NCBI GenBank assembly: GCA_002336105.1
Contig: DDEQ01000041.1
Location: 598-64,597, forward strand
Direction of reading: 5' to 3'
Length of the DNA stretch: 64,000 nt
DNA from: Chthonomonas sp. UBA1950
Lineage (GTDB): Bacteria > Armatimonadota > Fimbriimonadia > Fimbriimonadales > Fimbriimonadaceae
The notes below the pieces were generated by a model that had not been told where the DNA came from, searched no databases, and saw nothing but the letters and a program-made list of their open reading frames with translations. The stretch's first letter is position 1. Each line of letters opens with the position of its first letter. This document shows positions 8,312 through 16,895 of this stretch, piece after piece. Made by a program: the position numbers and the translations under genes.

Positions 8312-9418
8312 TTGAGAGCTAAGACTAGCAATGTGTCAGCGCTTACCGACGGACAGAGGTTTGTTGGGATTGACTTGTTCGCTGGCGCTGGCGGAATGTC
8401 ATTAGGTGCGCAACAAGCGGGCGTTGAGATCCTGGCTGCCGTTGAGTCTTGTCCCCATGCGGCCAAAACCTACTCATACAACTTCCCGAGCGCCCAAGTG
8501 ATCTGCGGCGATATTCGAGAGGTTCGAGAGCTTCCCCAAAAACCGAAAGGCGCGGTAGGCATTCTGTTTGGCGGTCCGCCTTGTCAAGGCTTTTCAACTT
8601 CAAACCAACGTACACGTACAGCACAAAACCCGAAGAACTGGCTCTTCGGAGAGTTCATCCGGCTTGCGAAGGAGTGGGAGCCGGACATCCTAATCATCGA
8701 GAACGTCAGAGGCATCCTAGAGACGGCGGGGGGCGTTTTCCACCAATCTATCATCGAGGCGGTCGGGAAGCTGGGTTTTGAGGTTCAGTCTCACCTACTC
8801 AATGCAGCTGAGTTTGGGGTGCCTCAAAGACGGTCGCGGGTATTCATTGTTGGCACTCGTACCACAAGACCCCCGCGTATAACCCCACATCTAGGACTTT
8901 GCCCCACAGTATGGGATGCAATTCACGACCTCCCCCAGCTAGAGAATGGGGCGAACGTCGACGAATTGCCTTACGGATGTGCACCAAAGTCAACATATGC
9001 GCTCAAAATGCGTAGCGGTTTGGCGACTGTTACTGATAACCTTATTACAAAGAATAATGAAACGGTGATCCAGAGGTTTGCTTGTGTTCCGGAAGGAGGC
9101 AACTGGGAAGACATTCCCGGTGACCTGATGAACACATACAGTGACGTTCACAAATGCCACACCGGCATTTACCGGCGTTTGAGGCTCGATTCTCCTTCTG
9201 TGGTCATTGGGAACTACCGAAAGAACATGTTGATTCATCCCGTCGCTCATCGTGGACTGTCGGTCAGAGAGGCCGCCAGGCTGCAGTCTGTACCTGACCA
9301 GTTCCGCTTCTTTGGGAGCATTGGCTTTCGGCAACAACAAGTTGGCAATATGGTTCCCCCACTACTGGCACGAGCCGTAGCTGAATCTGTTCTAATGGCG
9401 AATGATGTGCATGAGTAG
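8312..9418 (+). CDS. C5-cytosine DNA methyltransferase
   Basis: The enzyme methylates carbon 5 of cytosine in a specific DNA sequence using S-adenosylmethionine. All key motifs are present in order in 368 residues: motif I DLFAGAGGMSLG (21-32), motif IV GGPPCQGFS with the catalytic Cys91, motif VI ENV (130-132), motif VIII QRRSRVFIVG (172-181), a target-recognition region of roughly 100 residues, then REAARLQS and motif X VGNMVPPLLA. Length and layout fit Dcm or type II enzymes. It overlaps the next gene by 17 nt and opens a four-gene operon. No restriction endonuclease of known type is adjacent. The start is uncertain (TTG 8312 or GTG 8333). Confidence 0.95.
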   Translation: MRAKTSNVSALTDGQRFVGIDLFAGAGGMSLGAQQAGVEILAAVESCPHAAKTYSYNFPSAQVICGDIREVRELPQKPKGAVGILFGGPPCQGFSTSNQRTRTAQNPKNWLFGEFIRLAKEWEPDILIIENVRGILETAGGVFHQSIIEAVGKLGFEVQSHLLNAAEFGVPQRRSRVFIVGTRTTRPPRITPHLGLCPTVWDAIHDLPQLENGANVDELPYGCAPKSTYALKMRSGLATVTDNLITKNNETVIQRFACVPEGGNWEDIPGDLMNTYSDVHKCHTGIYRRLRLDSPSVVIGNYRKNMLIHPVAHRGLSVREAARLQSVPDQFRFFGSIGFRQQQVGNMVPPLLARAVAESVLMANDVHE

Positions 9419-10409
9419 AAAACCAACGTTTTTGAGAGATCAGTTAGCAGCCCTCGCAAAAACAGAAAACAAGGCTGTCGAATTGCTTGATGCCTATGAT
9501 AATGTATCTGGATATTTAGCTGTAAATGTTCTGCCCTACGTGACCACAGGAGCGGCTGCTTCAAATGGAGGTTCACTCCTAACTGACCATGGTGTTGATC
9601 ACGTCGACAGAGTTACTGAACTGGCTGGAAAGATCATCGACACTGGTTCGCCGAATCCGCCTCTTTCAGCAGAAGAACTGTATTTGCTTCTGTGCGCTAT
9701 ACAGTTTCACGATCTCGCCAACATAAACGGGCGAGAGCAACACGAGCAGAGAATTATAGGACATATAGAGCAGTCTAAGCAACGTCTATTTAACGATTCA
9801 ATGCTCACACAGGCCATCAACCAAGTGGCTAAAGCACATAGTGGAGTTGCACCGGACGGAACAAAGAACACGATTGGTGCTATGGCGCCATCCAACACTC
9901 TCAGAAAGCATTTTCTTGCCGCAGTGCTCCGTCTTGCTGATGAGATCTCAGACGATGAAAATAGGGTTAGTGACGCGCTTCTTCAAGGTGGTTCAGTTCC
10001 ACCAGATAATTTGATTTATCATGTCTATGCGTACCATTTGGTCAAGGTTACTGTCGAGCCAGCGTGTATCACTTATCGATTCCATCTGACAGATGAGGTT
10101 TTGACCAATACTTTTCTTTACCGGGACAAAAGGTCGGATATTCTAGCGTATATATTTGAGCGCATTCAAAAGACCGAGATTGAGCGTCAATATTGCCAGA
10201 GATTTATGGGACACTTGTGCCCTATAACGAATTTTACGATTGAGCTCCTGCATACTCCAAAGTCGAAATTTGATGATGAGCGTAATTCAATTACTCTTCA
10301 TCTTACTGACACTGTCTATCCGGGCGCCGATACTCCGGATATCTGGCACACATGCCGGCAACTCATGGATAAGGACGTACCGGCTCTCTTTAGGGAACTA
10401 ACAGGTTAG
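9402..10409 (+). CDS. HD-domain protein of the conflict-system type
   Basis: The 335-residue soluble protein carries a metal-binding HD signature: DHGVDH (His63, His67), FHDLA (His103-Asp104) and a later aspartate (LADE, Asp180). A further conserved histidine segment (REQHEQRI) lies just after the HD pair. HD proteins are usually phosphohydrolases or, as in Cas3, nucleases. The long spacing and the TDHG...HxxRV start resemble the HD branch found next to ATPases in predicted bacterial conflict systems. Several ATG codons (9402, 9405, 9411) overlap the end of the methyltransferase gene, indicating translational coupling. It could be the effector of the operon; substrate unknown. Confidence 0.75.
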   Translation: MMCMSRKPTFLRDQLAALAKTENKAVELLDAYDNVSGYLAVNVLPYVTTGAAASNGGSLLTDHGVDHVDRVTELAGKIIDTGSPNPPLSAEELYLLLCAIQFHDLANINGREQHEQRIIGHIEQSKQRLFNDSMLTQAINQVAKAHSGVAPDGTKNTIGAMAPSNTLRKHFLAAVLRLADEISDDENRVSDALLQGGSVPPDNLIYHVYAYHLVKVTVEPACITYRFHLTDEVLTNTFLYRDKRSDILAYIFERIQKTEIERQYCQRFMGHLCPITNFTIELLHTPKSKFDDERNSITLHLTDTVYPGADTPDIWHTCRQLMDKDVPALFRELTG

Positions 10410-10415
10410 GTCAAA

Positions 10416-12245
10416 ATGGCAATAAAGCTTGAAGGTATCCACAATCCTTTTAGGGTGTTCGTTCCAGATGAACTCGAGCCTAAGGATGCTGACTACTTGT
10501 GGTGTGATAACAACCGGTATGAGCGTCTGGTTGATCCGAATAACACATTCTTAAACGGACCCAGGGGTTGCGGAAAGAGCATGCTCTTTCGAGTTTTGGA
10601 GAATGACGTTCAACGCCTTAGACTCAAGTCACTGGAATGCGAAAGGCGATTTACATCTATTTACGTTCCTGTGAAAAGCTATGTTGTAGTTTCGCCAGAG
10701 TTTGCCGCGTTGAGAGGCAAGCAGTCCGACTACTACATTAACGAGCATATCTTGTGCTTACACGTTCTCTCTGCTTTGTTTTCAAGGCCCGAGAGAATCT
10801 TTGACGAACAAGAGCTCTCTTCCGAAGAATGGCGAGCATTTGTTGATAGTTGGAACGCTTTTCATAAGGAGAATCTAGCCACAAAAGATTTAGTTATCAA
10901 GTTTGATGGCCTCTCAGTTAATGCTGAGACTGTTTGTAGGCAATTTACTGCAACTCTAGAAAAATTGGTCTCTGGTGTGCAGCACTACGCTCGGACCGTT
11001 CTCGATGAGCAACTTAGCTATACCGACTCACTCGCAACATATGATACAGGGATTCTTAAAGCTATTGAGCTTCTGCAACACCACAATCTTATAGCACGCG
11101 ACCACTATGTGTATCTTCTTTTAGATGATGCCGATGAATTAAACCTTACTCAGACAGAGATATTAAACAGCTGGATAGGACGTCGCTCTGGGAAGCTATT
11201 CTTCAAGGTGTCGACACAGCTGGGTTACAAGACTTTTCGAACCTCCACGGGCAGAGTAATCCAGCGCCCCCATGATTACGAACACATAGATATATGGACT
11301 ACTTATACGCGGAGTGGTTTTGAAGAGTATCAGAACCTAATTGCTGATATTGTAACCAAACGGCTTATCTTGAAAGGAATTAACAAGACACCCCAGGAGT
11401 ATTTCCCGCTAGACCCAGACCAAGAAAAGAAGATCCTAGATTTGAAGCAAGGTATCGCCGCTGAAGCTGAGAAAGAAGGTATGGACAGAAGGAAAGCACT
11501 AGATCATGCGTATAGAATTGTAGAGTCGGAGTATCTTAAACAGCTTGGGGGATTGAGCAAGAGTAGCCACACTTATAAGTATTGTGGCTTTGACACGTTG
11601 GTTGACGTATCTTCATGTTTAGTGAGAAACTTCCTTGAAGCTGCGGCGCAGATGTACTTATTCGCGAAAGCTGATCAGGGAAGAGTCGTGCAGCAGATTC
11701 CTCCCGAAGTCCAAGATGCAGTTCTGCGATTGAATGCATATAAAGAAATTACAGATGAGCCAGACGAAGTTAGGGCCGGATTTTATTATAGATTTGATAG
11801 CGAGGACCCAGCTTCACAACGAGATAGCGTGGCCCTTATGAACTTGGTTAAAGGCCTGGGGGGGCTATTCCAAAAGATGTTGCTCTCTGATAGATCTGAA
11901 CGACGGTACTTCTCGGTAGCATTTCAAGATCGCCCTTCGGAATACCTGAAGAAGATCTTGGACCTGGGAGTTCAGAGGGGATTGTTCCAGAGAGGGTTTG
12001 TTGGAGACAAAGAAGGCATCACGAAAAGACCTCTCTACATAATGACCCGCACGCTAGCACCAGCATTCAAGTTGATCGTGAAGTCATATGCCGGCCACCT
12101 GAGTATTTCTTCAGCTAGTGTGGAACAGTTCCTATATGCAGATGTTTCTCTACCAACCATGATTAATAAATTATATAAGTCTATAGTTGGAGCTGAATAC
12201 GGAGAACAACAAGGGCTTTTCGAGGATTCCGAGGAGATCTTCTAG
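10416..12245 (+). CDS. ORC/CDC6-like AAA ATPase
   Basis: The 609-residue protein has a Walker A motif GPRGCGKSM (48-56), a Walker B YLLLDDADELN (233-243), and a sensor-1-like strand (KVSTQLGYKTFRTSTGR, 264-280). These are followed by a long helical C-terminal region with winged-helix-like character near residues 520-560. The N-terminal NPFRVFVPDELEP lead into the P-loop matches ATPases that databases call ORC-CDC6 family, which are common in defence islands as sensors or motors. It starts 6 nt after the HD gene and ends 2 nt before the next, so co-translation is expected. No nuclease domain is visible. A role in coupling ATP hydrolysis to the HD and methyltransferase activities is inference. 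Confidence 0.75.
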   Translation: MAIKLEGIHNPFRVFVPDELEPKDADYLWCDNNRYERLVDPNNTFLNGPRGCGKSMLFRVLENDVQRLRLKSLECERRFTSIYVPVKSYVVVSPEFAALRGKQSDYYINEHILCLHVLSALFSRPERIFDEQELSSEEWRAFVDSWNAFHKENLATKDLVIKFDGLSVNAETVCRQFTATLEKLVSGVQHYARTVLDEQLSYTDSLATYDTGILKAIELLQHHNLIARDHYVYLLLDDADELNLTQTEILNSWIGRRSGKLFFKVSTQLGYKTFRTSTGRVIQRPHDYEHIDIWTTYTRSGFEEYQNLIADIVTKRLILKGINKTPQEYFPLDPDQEKKILDLKQGIAAEAEKEGMDRRKALDHAYRIVESEYLKQLGGLSKSSHTYKYCGFDTLVDVSSCLVRNFLEAAAQMYLFAKADQGRVVQQIPPEVQDAVLRLNAYKEITDEPDEVRAGFYYRFDSEDPASQRDSVALMNLVKGLGGLFQKMLLSDRSERRYFSVAFQDRPSEYLKKILDLGVQRGLFQRGFVGDKEGITKRPLYIMTRTLAPAFKLIVKSYAGHLSISSASVEQFLYADVSLPTMINKLYKSIVGAEYGEQQGLFEDSEEIF

Positions 12246-12247
12246 GG

Positions 12248-13225
12248 ATGAAACTGTCAGAATTATCATTGAAAGCGAAAGAGTCCCAACCAGATCTGTT
12301 TATCGCTAGCGGTTCATTCGAACCAAGGTGCGCATCGATAGCTAAGACGATAGATGTCACGTATTTGGGTAAGTCGATTTTCCTGGCCAACCAGAGAAAC
12401 GCCACTGAACTTGGTCCAGAAGAGGAGGTTGCTGTTAAATGCCTAGGTGATGAGTGTCTTGTCACCCGTGTAGACCTGGAGTCACCATCTGGAATATGGT
12501 CCGTCGTTGGTCGTATTTTCCGGGAGCATGAGGGACAGCGAATCTGGGTCGACATTACAACAATGACTAGAGAGCTTCTGGCTGTAGTGCTGTGCCATGC
12601 TATCACTGCTGTCCGTCAGTCAACTGACATTACCTTTCTGTACGTGCCAGCGGAAGAGTATAACCCACGCGAGCGGGACATAGCCAGAAAATGGCTATCA
12701 CGGGGCTGTCGTATCGTTCAGCCCATTATAGGATACAGCGGGATTATTGTTCCGGGGAAACCGTTAGTTACTGTTCTTTTGATGGGTTTTGAGCTTGAAA
12801 GGGCGCTGTTGACATTGAACTATTTGGAACCTCAAAAGATCATACTGTGCTCTGGTAACAGCAATAGCTCAATATCCGCTCCGCACGCAGAGGCTAACGA
12901 ATATTTCAAAAGCAAGCTGGATGCGTTGTACTCGGACAGGTGCACGACACATAACATTGTGCTGAACGATGTAACAAAAGCCTGGGGCCAATTGCAAATG
13001 ATCGTGGACCAACTTGGTGACGTAAATGTGATCTTAATGCCGATGAACACTAAGATTTCAACGGTTGCAGCTTTACTTGTTGCGTTGGATAACCCGCGAA
13101 TTCAAGTTGTTTACAGTCGACCAGAGGTCTATAATACTGAAGATTATGCGACTCCGAGCGACAATGTAGTCATGTTCAGCCTTAATGATATCAACGCTAT
13201 TCAGGTTCAGCAGTCCCAACCCTGA
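12248..13225 (+). CDS. Protein of unknown family with two Rossmann-like halves; operon partner of the ATPase
   Basis: I do not recognise a named family. Distinct motifs in the 325 residues are FIASGSFEPRC (18-28), IWVDITTMTREL (99-110), MGFELERA (179-186), PMNTK (265-269) and VYSRPEVYN (288-296). Alternating strands and helices suggest two alpha/beta domains. The IDxT-type strand end is reminiscent of CARF-like ligand-binding folds, but this is a weak resemblance. As the last gene of the operon it would fit a sensor or regulatory subunit for the ATPase. Its final 29 bp overlap, tail to tail, with the ThyX-like gene on the opposite strand, so the two transcripts can base-pair. Confidence 0.65.
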   Translation: MKLSELSLKAKESQPDLFIASGSFEPRCASIAKTIDVTYLGKSIFLANQRNATELGPEEEVAVKCLGDECLVTRVDLESPSGIWSVVGRIFREHEGQRIWVDITTMTRELLAVVLCHAITAVRQSTDITFLYVPAEEYNPRERDIARKWLSRGCRIVQPIIGYSGIIVPGKPLVTVLLMGFELERALLTLNYLEPQKIILCSGNSNSSISAPHAEANEYFKSKLDALYSDRCTTHNIVLNDVTKAWGQLQMIVDQLGDVNVILMPMNTKISTVAALLVALDNPRIQVVYSRPEVYNTEDYATPSDNVVMFSLNDINAIQVQQSQP

Positions 13226-14585
13226 CTTTTCCGCAGATCAGTGGATGACTCTGTTGTAATGTGTCTATGACTCGGGAGAGATGGCTGGCATATCTGTAGT
13301 GCGCTCCGGTCCCAGTGCGCAGTTCAGCCTCATATACGAACTTATCGAGGGTCGTTGTATGTTCAAACTGATACTGCAAGCCCAGTAGGCCGTAAGCGAT
13401 GTACGAAGGCTTCAATCCGGCAATCCGACTCACACTCTCTTGTAGTGCATTTTTGCCTACAGTAGATAACGCAGTCGTGAAGTCAGTGTCATTTGAGGGC
13501 ACTTGGTCTGAGGCGCAGTAGAACCCGAGCGGGAGAAGCGGGCAATACTTCTGACCAGTTCGATGCCGGTTCAGATCTCTTATCTCTGCAATTGCGACAG
13601 CAGACCACGCAAATCGGATTGCGGTTCTCCGGAGAGAATCTCCTGTATAGGCATATCGGTTGTCATGATATTCAAGGCCAGCGGCTAGTTCCGCATCTGA
13701 AATGCCATTGGGAGGGAAGAGTTCTACGCTTGCATTGCATGGCGCCTCCAGTGTGTCTGAAGGTGTCCACTTGGAAGCTGCTTCACTTAGCTGCTGAAAC
13801 TCATCGTGAATGCCAAAACGGAATGAATCCATCTCCTTGGCATGGCGGACGAGTCTTGGAGCTACCAACGTTAGCTCTTCTCGAATTGCAGCTGCTACAT
13901 GCTGGGCTTCTGGCAGCCAATGCGAGAAGAGGTATTGGCAGAGCTGAACCCACCCACGCGCCGACATGATCAGCATCATATTGGTTTTTGCAGCCACAGG
14001 CAGGAAATAGCGCGCACGATCAAAAGCATAGTTTCGCTTCATGCGCGCTACTTGTTTGACCGCCTTCTCAGATTTATCTTCCAGCAGGTGCTTAGGAATA
14101 CGTGTTAGGTCAGGGTTGCGTGAACAGATCTCTTCCCAATGACCAAGACTCGTTTCATAGGCCTCGAAACACTGTTTCATGAAGGCGTGCCACTCGGCAT
14201 GATCTTCGGGAGCGAGCCCAAACTCTTCTGGTGCTACAAGTCCGTCAGAGCTGAGTCTGATGTAACGTGTTGAAGACTCTTGGCCACCAGCGGTGGGGCA
14301 GACAGACCAAATCAAGTAGGCAAGAAAGATCGAGACTTCATCAAGAAACATTGCGACCGGAACCATGTCAGCGATTGACTGGTGCCCGTAGTCGATCATT
14401 TTGAAAATGGAGTCAACTGATCGATCCATGTTCTCAGGATCGATCTTCGCTAGGATTGCTTCCAACCCTTCGTTATTCCGCGAGTAACGTGCAGCGCAGG
14501 AGGCAAGTAGCTCGGGTGTTAGCTCTGGTCTACCGTGTTCAGTGGCAGCTTCGGACGCCCTAATCGAGACCTGTGTAACTCGCAT
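13197..14585 (-). CDS. Double-domain ThyX-like (flavin-dependent thymidylate synthase family) protein
   Basis: Flavin-dependent thymidylate synthases methylate dUMP and use a RHRxxSxNxxSxRY signature. This 462-residue protein is about twice normal length and contains two ThyX-like halves. The first half has GHQSIAD (67-73), then VCPTAGGQESSTRY (95-108), in which RHR is lost but SxRY is kept; RARYFLP and a later arginine follow. The second half has RHRTGQKY (340-347) but lacks SxRY. The active site seems to be shared between halves. It may still be a thymidylate synthase, or have a related pyrimidine or tRNA methylation role. It is convergent with, and overlaps, the methyltransferase operon. 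It starts at ATG 14585 without a clear ribosome site. Confidence 0.75.
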   Translation of the reverse strand: MRVTQVSIRASEAATEHGRPELTPELLASCAARYSRNNEGLEAILAKIDPENMDRSVDSIFKMIDYGHQSIADMVPVAMFLDEVSIFLAYLIWSVCPTAGGQESSTRYIRLSSDGLVAPEEFGLAPEDHAEWHAFMKQCFEAYETSLGHWEEICSRNPDLTRIPKHLLEDKSEKAVKQVARMKRNYAFDRARYFLPVAAKTNMMLIMSARGWVQLCQYLFSHWLPEAQHVAAAIREELTLVAPRLVRHAKEMDSFRFGIHDEFQQLSEAASKWTPSDTLEAPCNASVELFPPNGISDAELAAGLEYHDNRYAYTGDSLRRTAIRFAWSAVAIAEIRDLNRHRTGQKYCPLLPLGFYCASDQVPSNDTDFTTALSTVGKNALQESVSRIAGLKPSYIAYGLLGLQYQFEHTTTLDKFVYEAELRTGTGAHYRYASHLSRVIDTLQQSHPLICGKVRVGTAEPE

Positions 14586-14818
14586 GTCTACATGTATTGT
14601 TGCACGTTGATGATGATGATAGGAGTCGATAGATATACAATCTGTTGAAAAGAGAGATATGATGTCTAGTTATGTGCTTGGCACACAACTCACTCGTTTT
14701 TCATATCCGGAGGCAGAATTCAATCTACGATTCAACCTGAATTACCAGGTTTTGTGACTTTCCCCTACAGTTTTGCTAGTCATATCTCCGACGACTAAAG
14801 CAAGGAAATATCTATTGG

Positions 14819-14837
14819 CGACAAGTAACTCTTGTCG
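14819..14837 (+). promoter_or_regulatory. Hairpin abutting the ribosome binding site of the gene at 14847
   Basis: CGACAAG (14819-14825) pairs with CTTGTCG (14831-14837) around TAACT. The last base of the stem is the first base of the Shine-Dalgarno sequence GAGGAG (14837-14842), so folding could modulate ribosome access. The remainder of the gap 14586-14818 shows no gene. Confidence 0.4.
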
Positions 14838-14846
14838 AGGAGAAAC

Positions 14847-15557
14847 ATGGCAAAATTCAAACTGAACGGGGCATTTAGTGGCGCTAGCGGCAAGCTAGGT
14901 AACATCGTTTTCGGCAAAGCGAAGGGCGGGTACGCGCTCGCTCGTGACAAAGGTGTGACCACGAACCCAAAGACGGCATCGCAGCTTTCGGTTCGTGCGG
15001 CGCAGACAAAGTCCTCACAGATTTACAAAAACATGACCAGTGCGCAGGTTTTGGCGTGGACCAATTACGCTGCGACCCTGCCGCAGGTCTCGAAGAAGAG
15101 CGGCATCAAGCGCAAGGTTTCGGCAATCAACGCTTTTTGTGCGCTCGCCGACAAGTTTTTGCAAGCGACACCAGCCGGAACAGTGCCATTGACGCCTCCG
15201 ACCACTGCGTTTACCGGTGACAGCATCACCCTCACCGCTACCGGCGGCACAGGATTGGTCACCTTTACCGCTACGGCGGCGAACTCTGCGAACGTCAAGA
15301 CCGAGTTACTTCTGCAAAACCTGAAGGGCAAGAACCGTGTGCCGACTGCGAAGGGGTACAAGAGCCGCGCCTTCTTTGCCTTTGCAACGGGAACCCTTTC
15401 GACGACCGTTTCGGTTCCGACCGGATACTATGCGGCGGGTTATCGGTTTGTGAATACGCTCACCGGTCAGGCAACGAACCTGATTCCGATTGGCGTGCAA
15501 ACCGTCGCGCTCATGGTTGTTTCGAACGACGAAGAGAAGCGCAAGAAGGCCGCGTGA
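14847..15557 (+). CDS. Unrecognised protein family A, second copy
   Basis: The 236-residue basic protein is the paralogue of the one at 7288-8013 (see there for shared motifs). It begins SGKLGNIVFGKAKGGYALARD, has a lysine/glutamine-rich helix, a WTNYA motif near residue 69, a serine/threonine-rich middle (residues about 110-145), and a beta-rich end with FATGTLSTTVSVPTGYYAAGYRF. It ends in a charged tail (EEKRKKAA). There is no signal peptide. GAGGAG 4 nt before ATG 14847 decides the start over the ATG-less upstream extension. The two copies point outward from the methyltransferase region. Function unknown; a DNA-binding or phage-derived structural role would fit the basic N-terminus but is speculation. 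Confidence 0.75.
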   Translation: MAKFKLNGAFSGASGKLGNIVFGKAKGGYALARDKGVTTNPKTASQLSVRAAQTKSSQIYKNMTSAQVLAWTNYAATLPQVSKKSGIKRKVSAINAFCALADKFLQATPAGTVPLTPPTTAFTGDSITLTATGGTGLVTFTATAANSANVKTELLLQNLKGKNRVPTAKGYKSRAFFAFATGTLSTTVSVPTGYYAAGYRFVNTLTGQATNLIPIGVQTVALMVVSNDEEKRKKAA

Positions 15558-15567
15558 TTTCGGTTCA

Positions 15568-15604
15568 CCTCGCAGCGAACCCGTGATTGCTGTACGTTGC
15601 GAGG
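15568..15604. terminator. Stem-loop between convergent genes
   Basis: CCTCGCA (15568-15574) and TGCGAGG (15598-15604) can pair around a 23-nt loop in the gap between the family A gene and the convergent oxidoreductase gene. The stem is short and without a T-run; a bidirectional transcription stop is possible. Confidence 0.3.
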
Positions 15605-15722
15605 GGGCGATAAGCCAAAAGACAAAAGCCCCAGACCCGCTGACGAGCCAACTCTAAAAGATTGCTTCAACGCGATCTTGCATGAGCTGGCTCGTTATCA
15701 ATTAGAGCCTATGAACCGGCGG

Positions 15723-16718
15723 TCAGGGCTTTTCTGCTTTGCCGGATGCGCTGCTTTTAATCGCGGCATCCAAGATTCGGCAGGCGTTGGCGGCGAGGGT
15801 TGGGTTGAGGATTCCGCCTGGCTGTTTGCCGTTTCGCAGACAATCCATGAAGTACTGCGCGGGGTTGGTGAGCGGAAGCGGCGCGACCTCTAGTTCGGCT
15901 CGCTGTTGGCCCGACTTGTAAAACGCGAGGGCGTTACCTTCGACCGAAAGTGTGCCTTCGGAGCCAAACACGACCGGGTTGCCACCCTGTTCGAACGCAT
16001 TGGTTGCCCAGGTCCCTTCGAGGACGGCGTCTGCCTTGGGGTACTTCAGCACGATCATGGCGTGGTCATCGCACACGTCGTAATCTTTGGTGTAGTTTCC
16101 GCGAACACAGTAAACGCTTTCCGGCATTCCGAGCACCCAAAGAGCGACGGCAGCGCCATAACAACCGAAGTCGGCAATGGCACCTCCGCCGTTGCGCTTC
16201 TCGTCGTACAGCCAACCGACGAAATACTCATCGCAGCCGATCTCTTTTGGTCCGCCGTGACCGATGCGAAACTTCATATGAAATGCCTTGCCGATTTGCC
16301 CGGCATCGACGGCACTTTTGAGCGACCAAAGCGGAGCGCCAAGCGCGATTGGCCAGTTGATCATGAGCAACTTGCCAGAAGCCTTCTGAGCGGCGAGCAT
16401 TCGATCAGCATCGGCAGCGTTGGCCGCCATCGCCTTTTCGACCAAGCAAGGGATGCCCTTACCGAGTGCCTGAACAGCAATCTCTGCGGACTCGACGTTA
16501 TCGCTGGTCACAACCAAGGCGTCCAACTCTTCTTTGTCGAGCATTTCCTTCCAATCGGTGTAGCTTCGCTGAAAGTCTGGCTTTGCTTTTTCAAGCAAAG
16601 GCGTTGTGTCAGCCACGGCGGTCAACACTGCTCCGTCCACGTTTTTCCAGGCATTGATTAGGCCCCAAACGTGGCCATGAATGAGTCCTGCAACTCCAAC
16701 TTTGATAGTTTCTGACAT
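15723..16718 (-). CDS. Gfo/Idh/MocA family oxidoreductase
   Basis: This is a predicted NAD(P)-dependent sugar or sugar-derivative dehydrogenase, 331 residues. The N-terminal Rossmann fold starts KVGVAGLIHGHVWG. The second motif GIPCLVEKAMA (EKP-like, with the lysine kept and the proline changed to alanine) lies near residue 95. A C-terminal alpha/beta domain with GGGAIADFGCYG follows. A near-perfect Shine-Dalgarno (AGGAGGTT at 16726-16733) sits 8 nt before ATG 16718, so the 24-codon in-frame extension is not used. It is monocistronic and convergent with the gene before it. The exact substrate cannot be read; such enzymes are numerous in Armatimonadota and often act in carbohydrate breakdown. 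Confidence 0.9.
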   Translation of the reverse strand: MSETIKVGVAGLIHGHVWGLINAWKNVDGAVLTAVADTTPLLEKAKPDFQRSYTDWKEMLDKEELDALVVTSDNVESAEIAVQALGKGIPCLVEKAMAANAADADRMLAAQKASGKLLMINWPIALGAPLWSLKSAVDAGQIGKAFHMKFRIGHGGPKEIGCDEYFVGWLYDEKRNGGGAIADFGCYGAAVALWVLGMPESVYCVRGNYTKDYDVCDDHAMIVLKYPKADAVLEGTWATNAFEQGGNPVVFGSEGTLSVEGNALAFYKSGQQRAELEVAPLPLTNPAQYFMDCLRNGKQPGGILNPTLAANACRILDAAIKSSASGKAEKP

Positions 16719-16895
16719 TTTGCTCGAACCTCCTGTGGTTCGACCGAACGTTACCTTCGATCTGAGGCTAGTTGGATGGCGTTTTGACACAATTTCGGTG
16801 GTTTCCGCAGACGATATTGAGTGTCAAGTTTGTCGGTACCTAAAGAACTGTTGGTCAAATGCCAAAAGAATGAAAGAGCCGGAGGTTTCTGCCGC

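Noticed and set aside
8312..14585. Classical type II restriction-modification pair
   Set aside because: The methyltransferase is clear, but no neighbouring protein shows a PD-(D/E)XK, GIY-YIG, HNH or PLD nuclease motif by eye, so a standard endonuclease is not supported.
14586..14846. GAT trinucleotide run near 14612 as a regulatory microsatellite
   Set aside because: It is only a few units long and lies outside any obvious promoter element.
15597..15893. 98-codon plus-strand frame after the family A gene
   Set aside because: Most of it is antisense to the oxidoreductase gene, with no ribosome site and no protein-like pattern.
15906..16661. 251-codon open frame on the plus strand
   Set aside because: It is antisense to the Gfo/Idh/MocA gene at 15723-16718, whose motifs and Shine-Dalgarno site are clear; the antisense product has no protein-like pattern.
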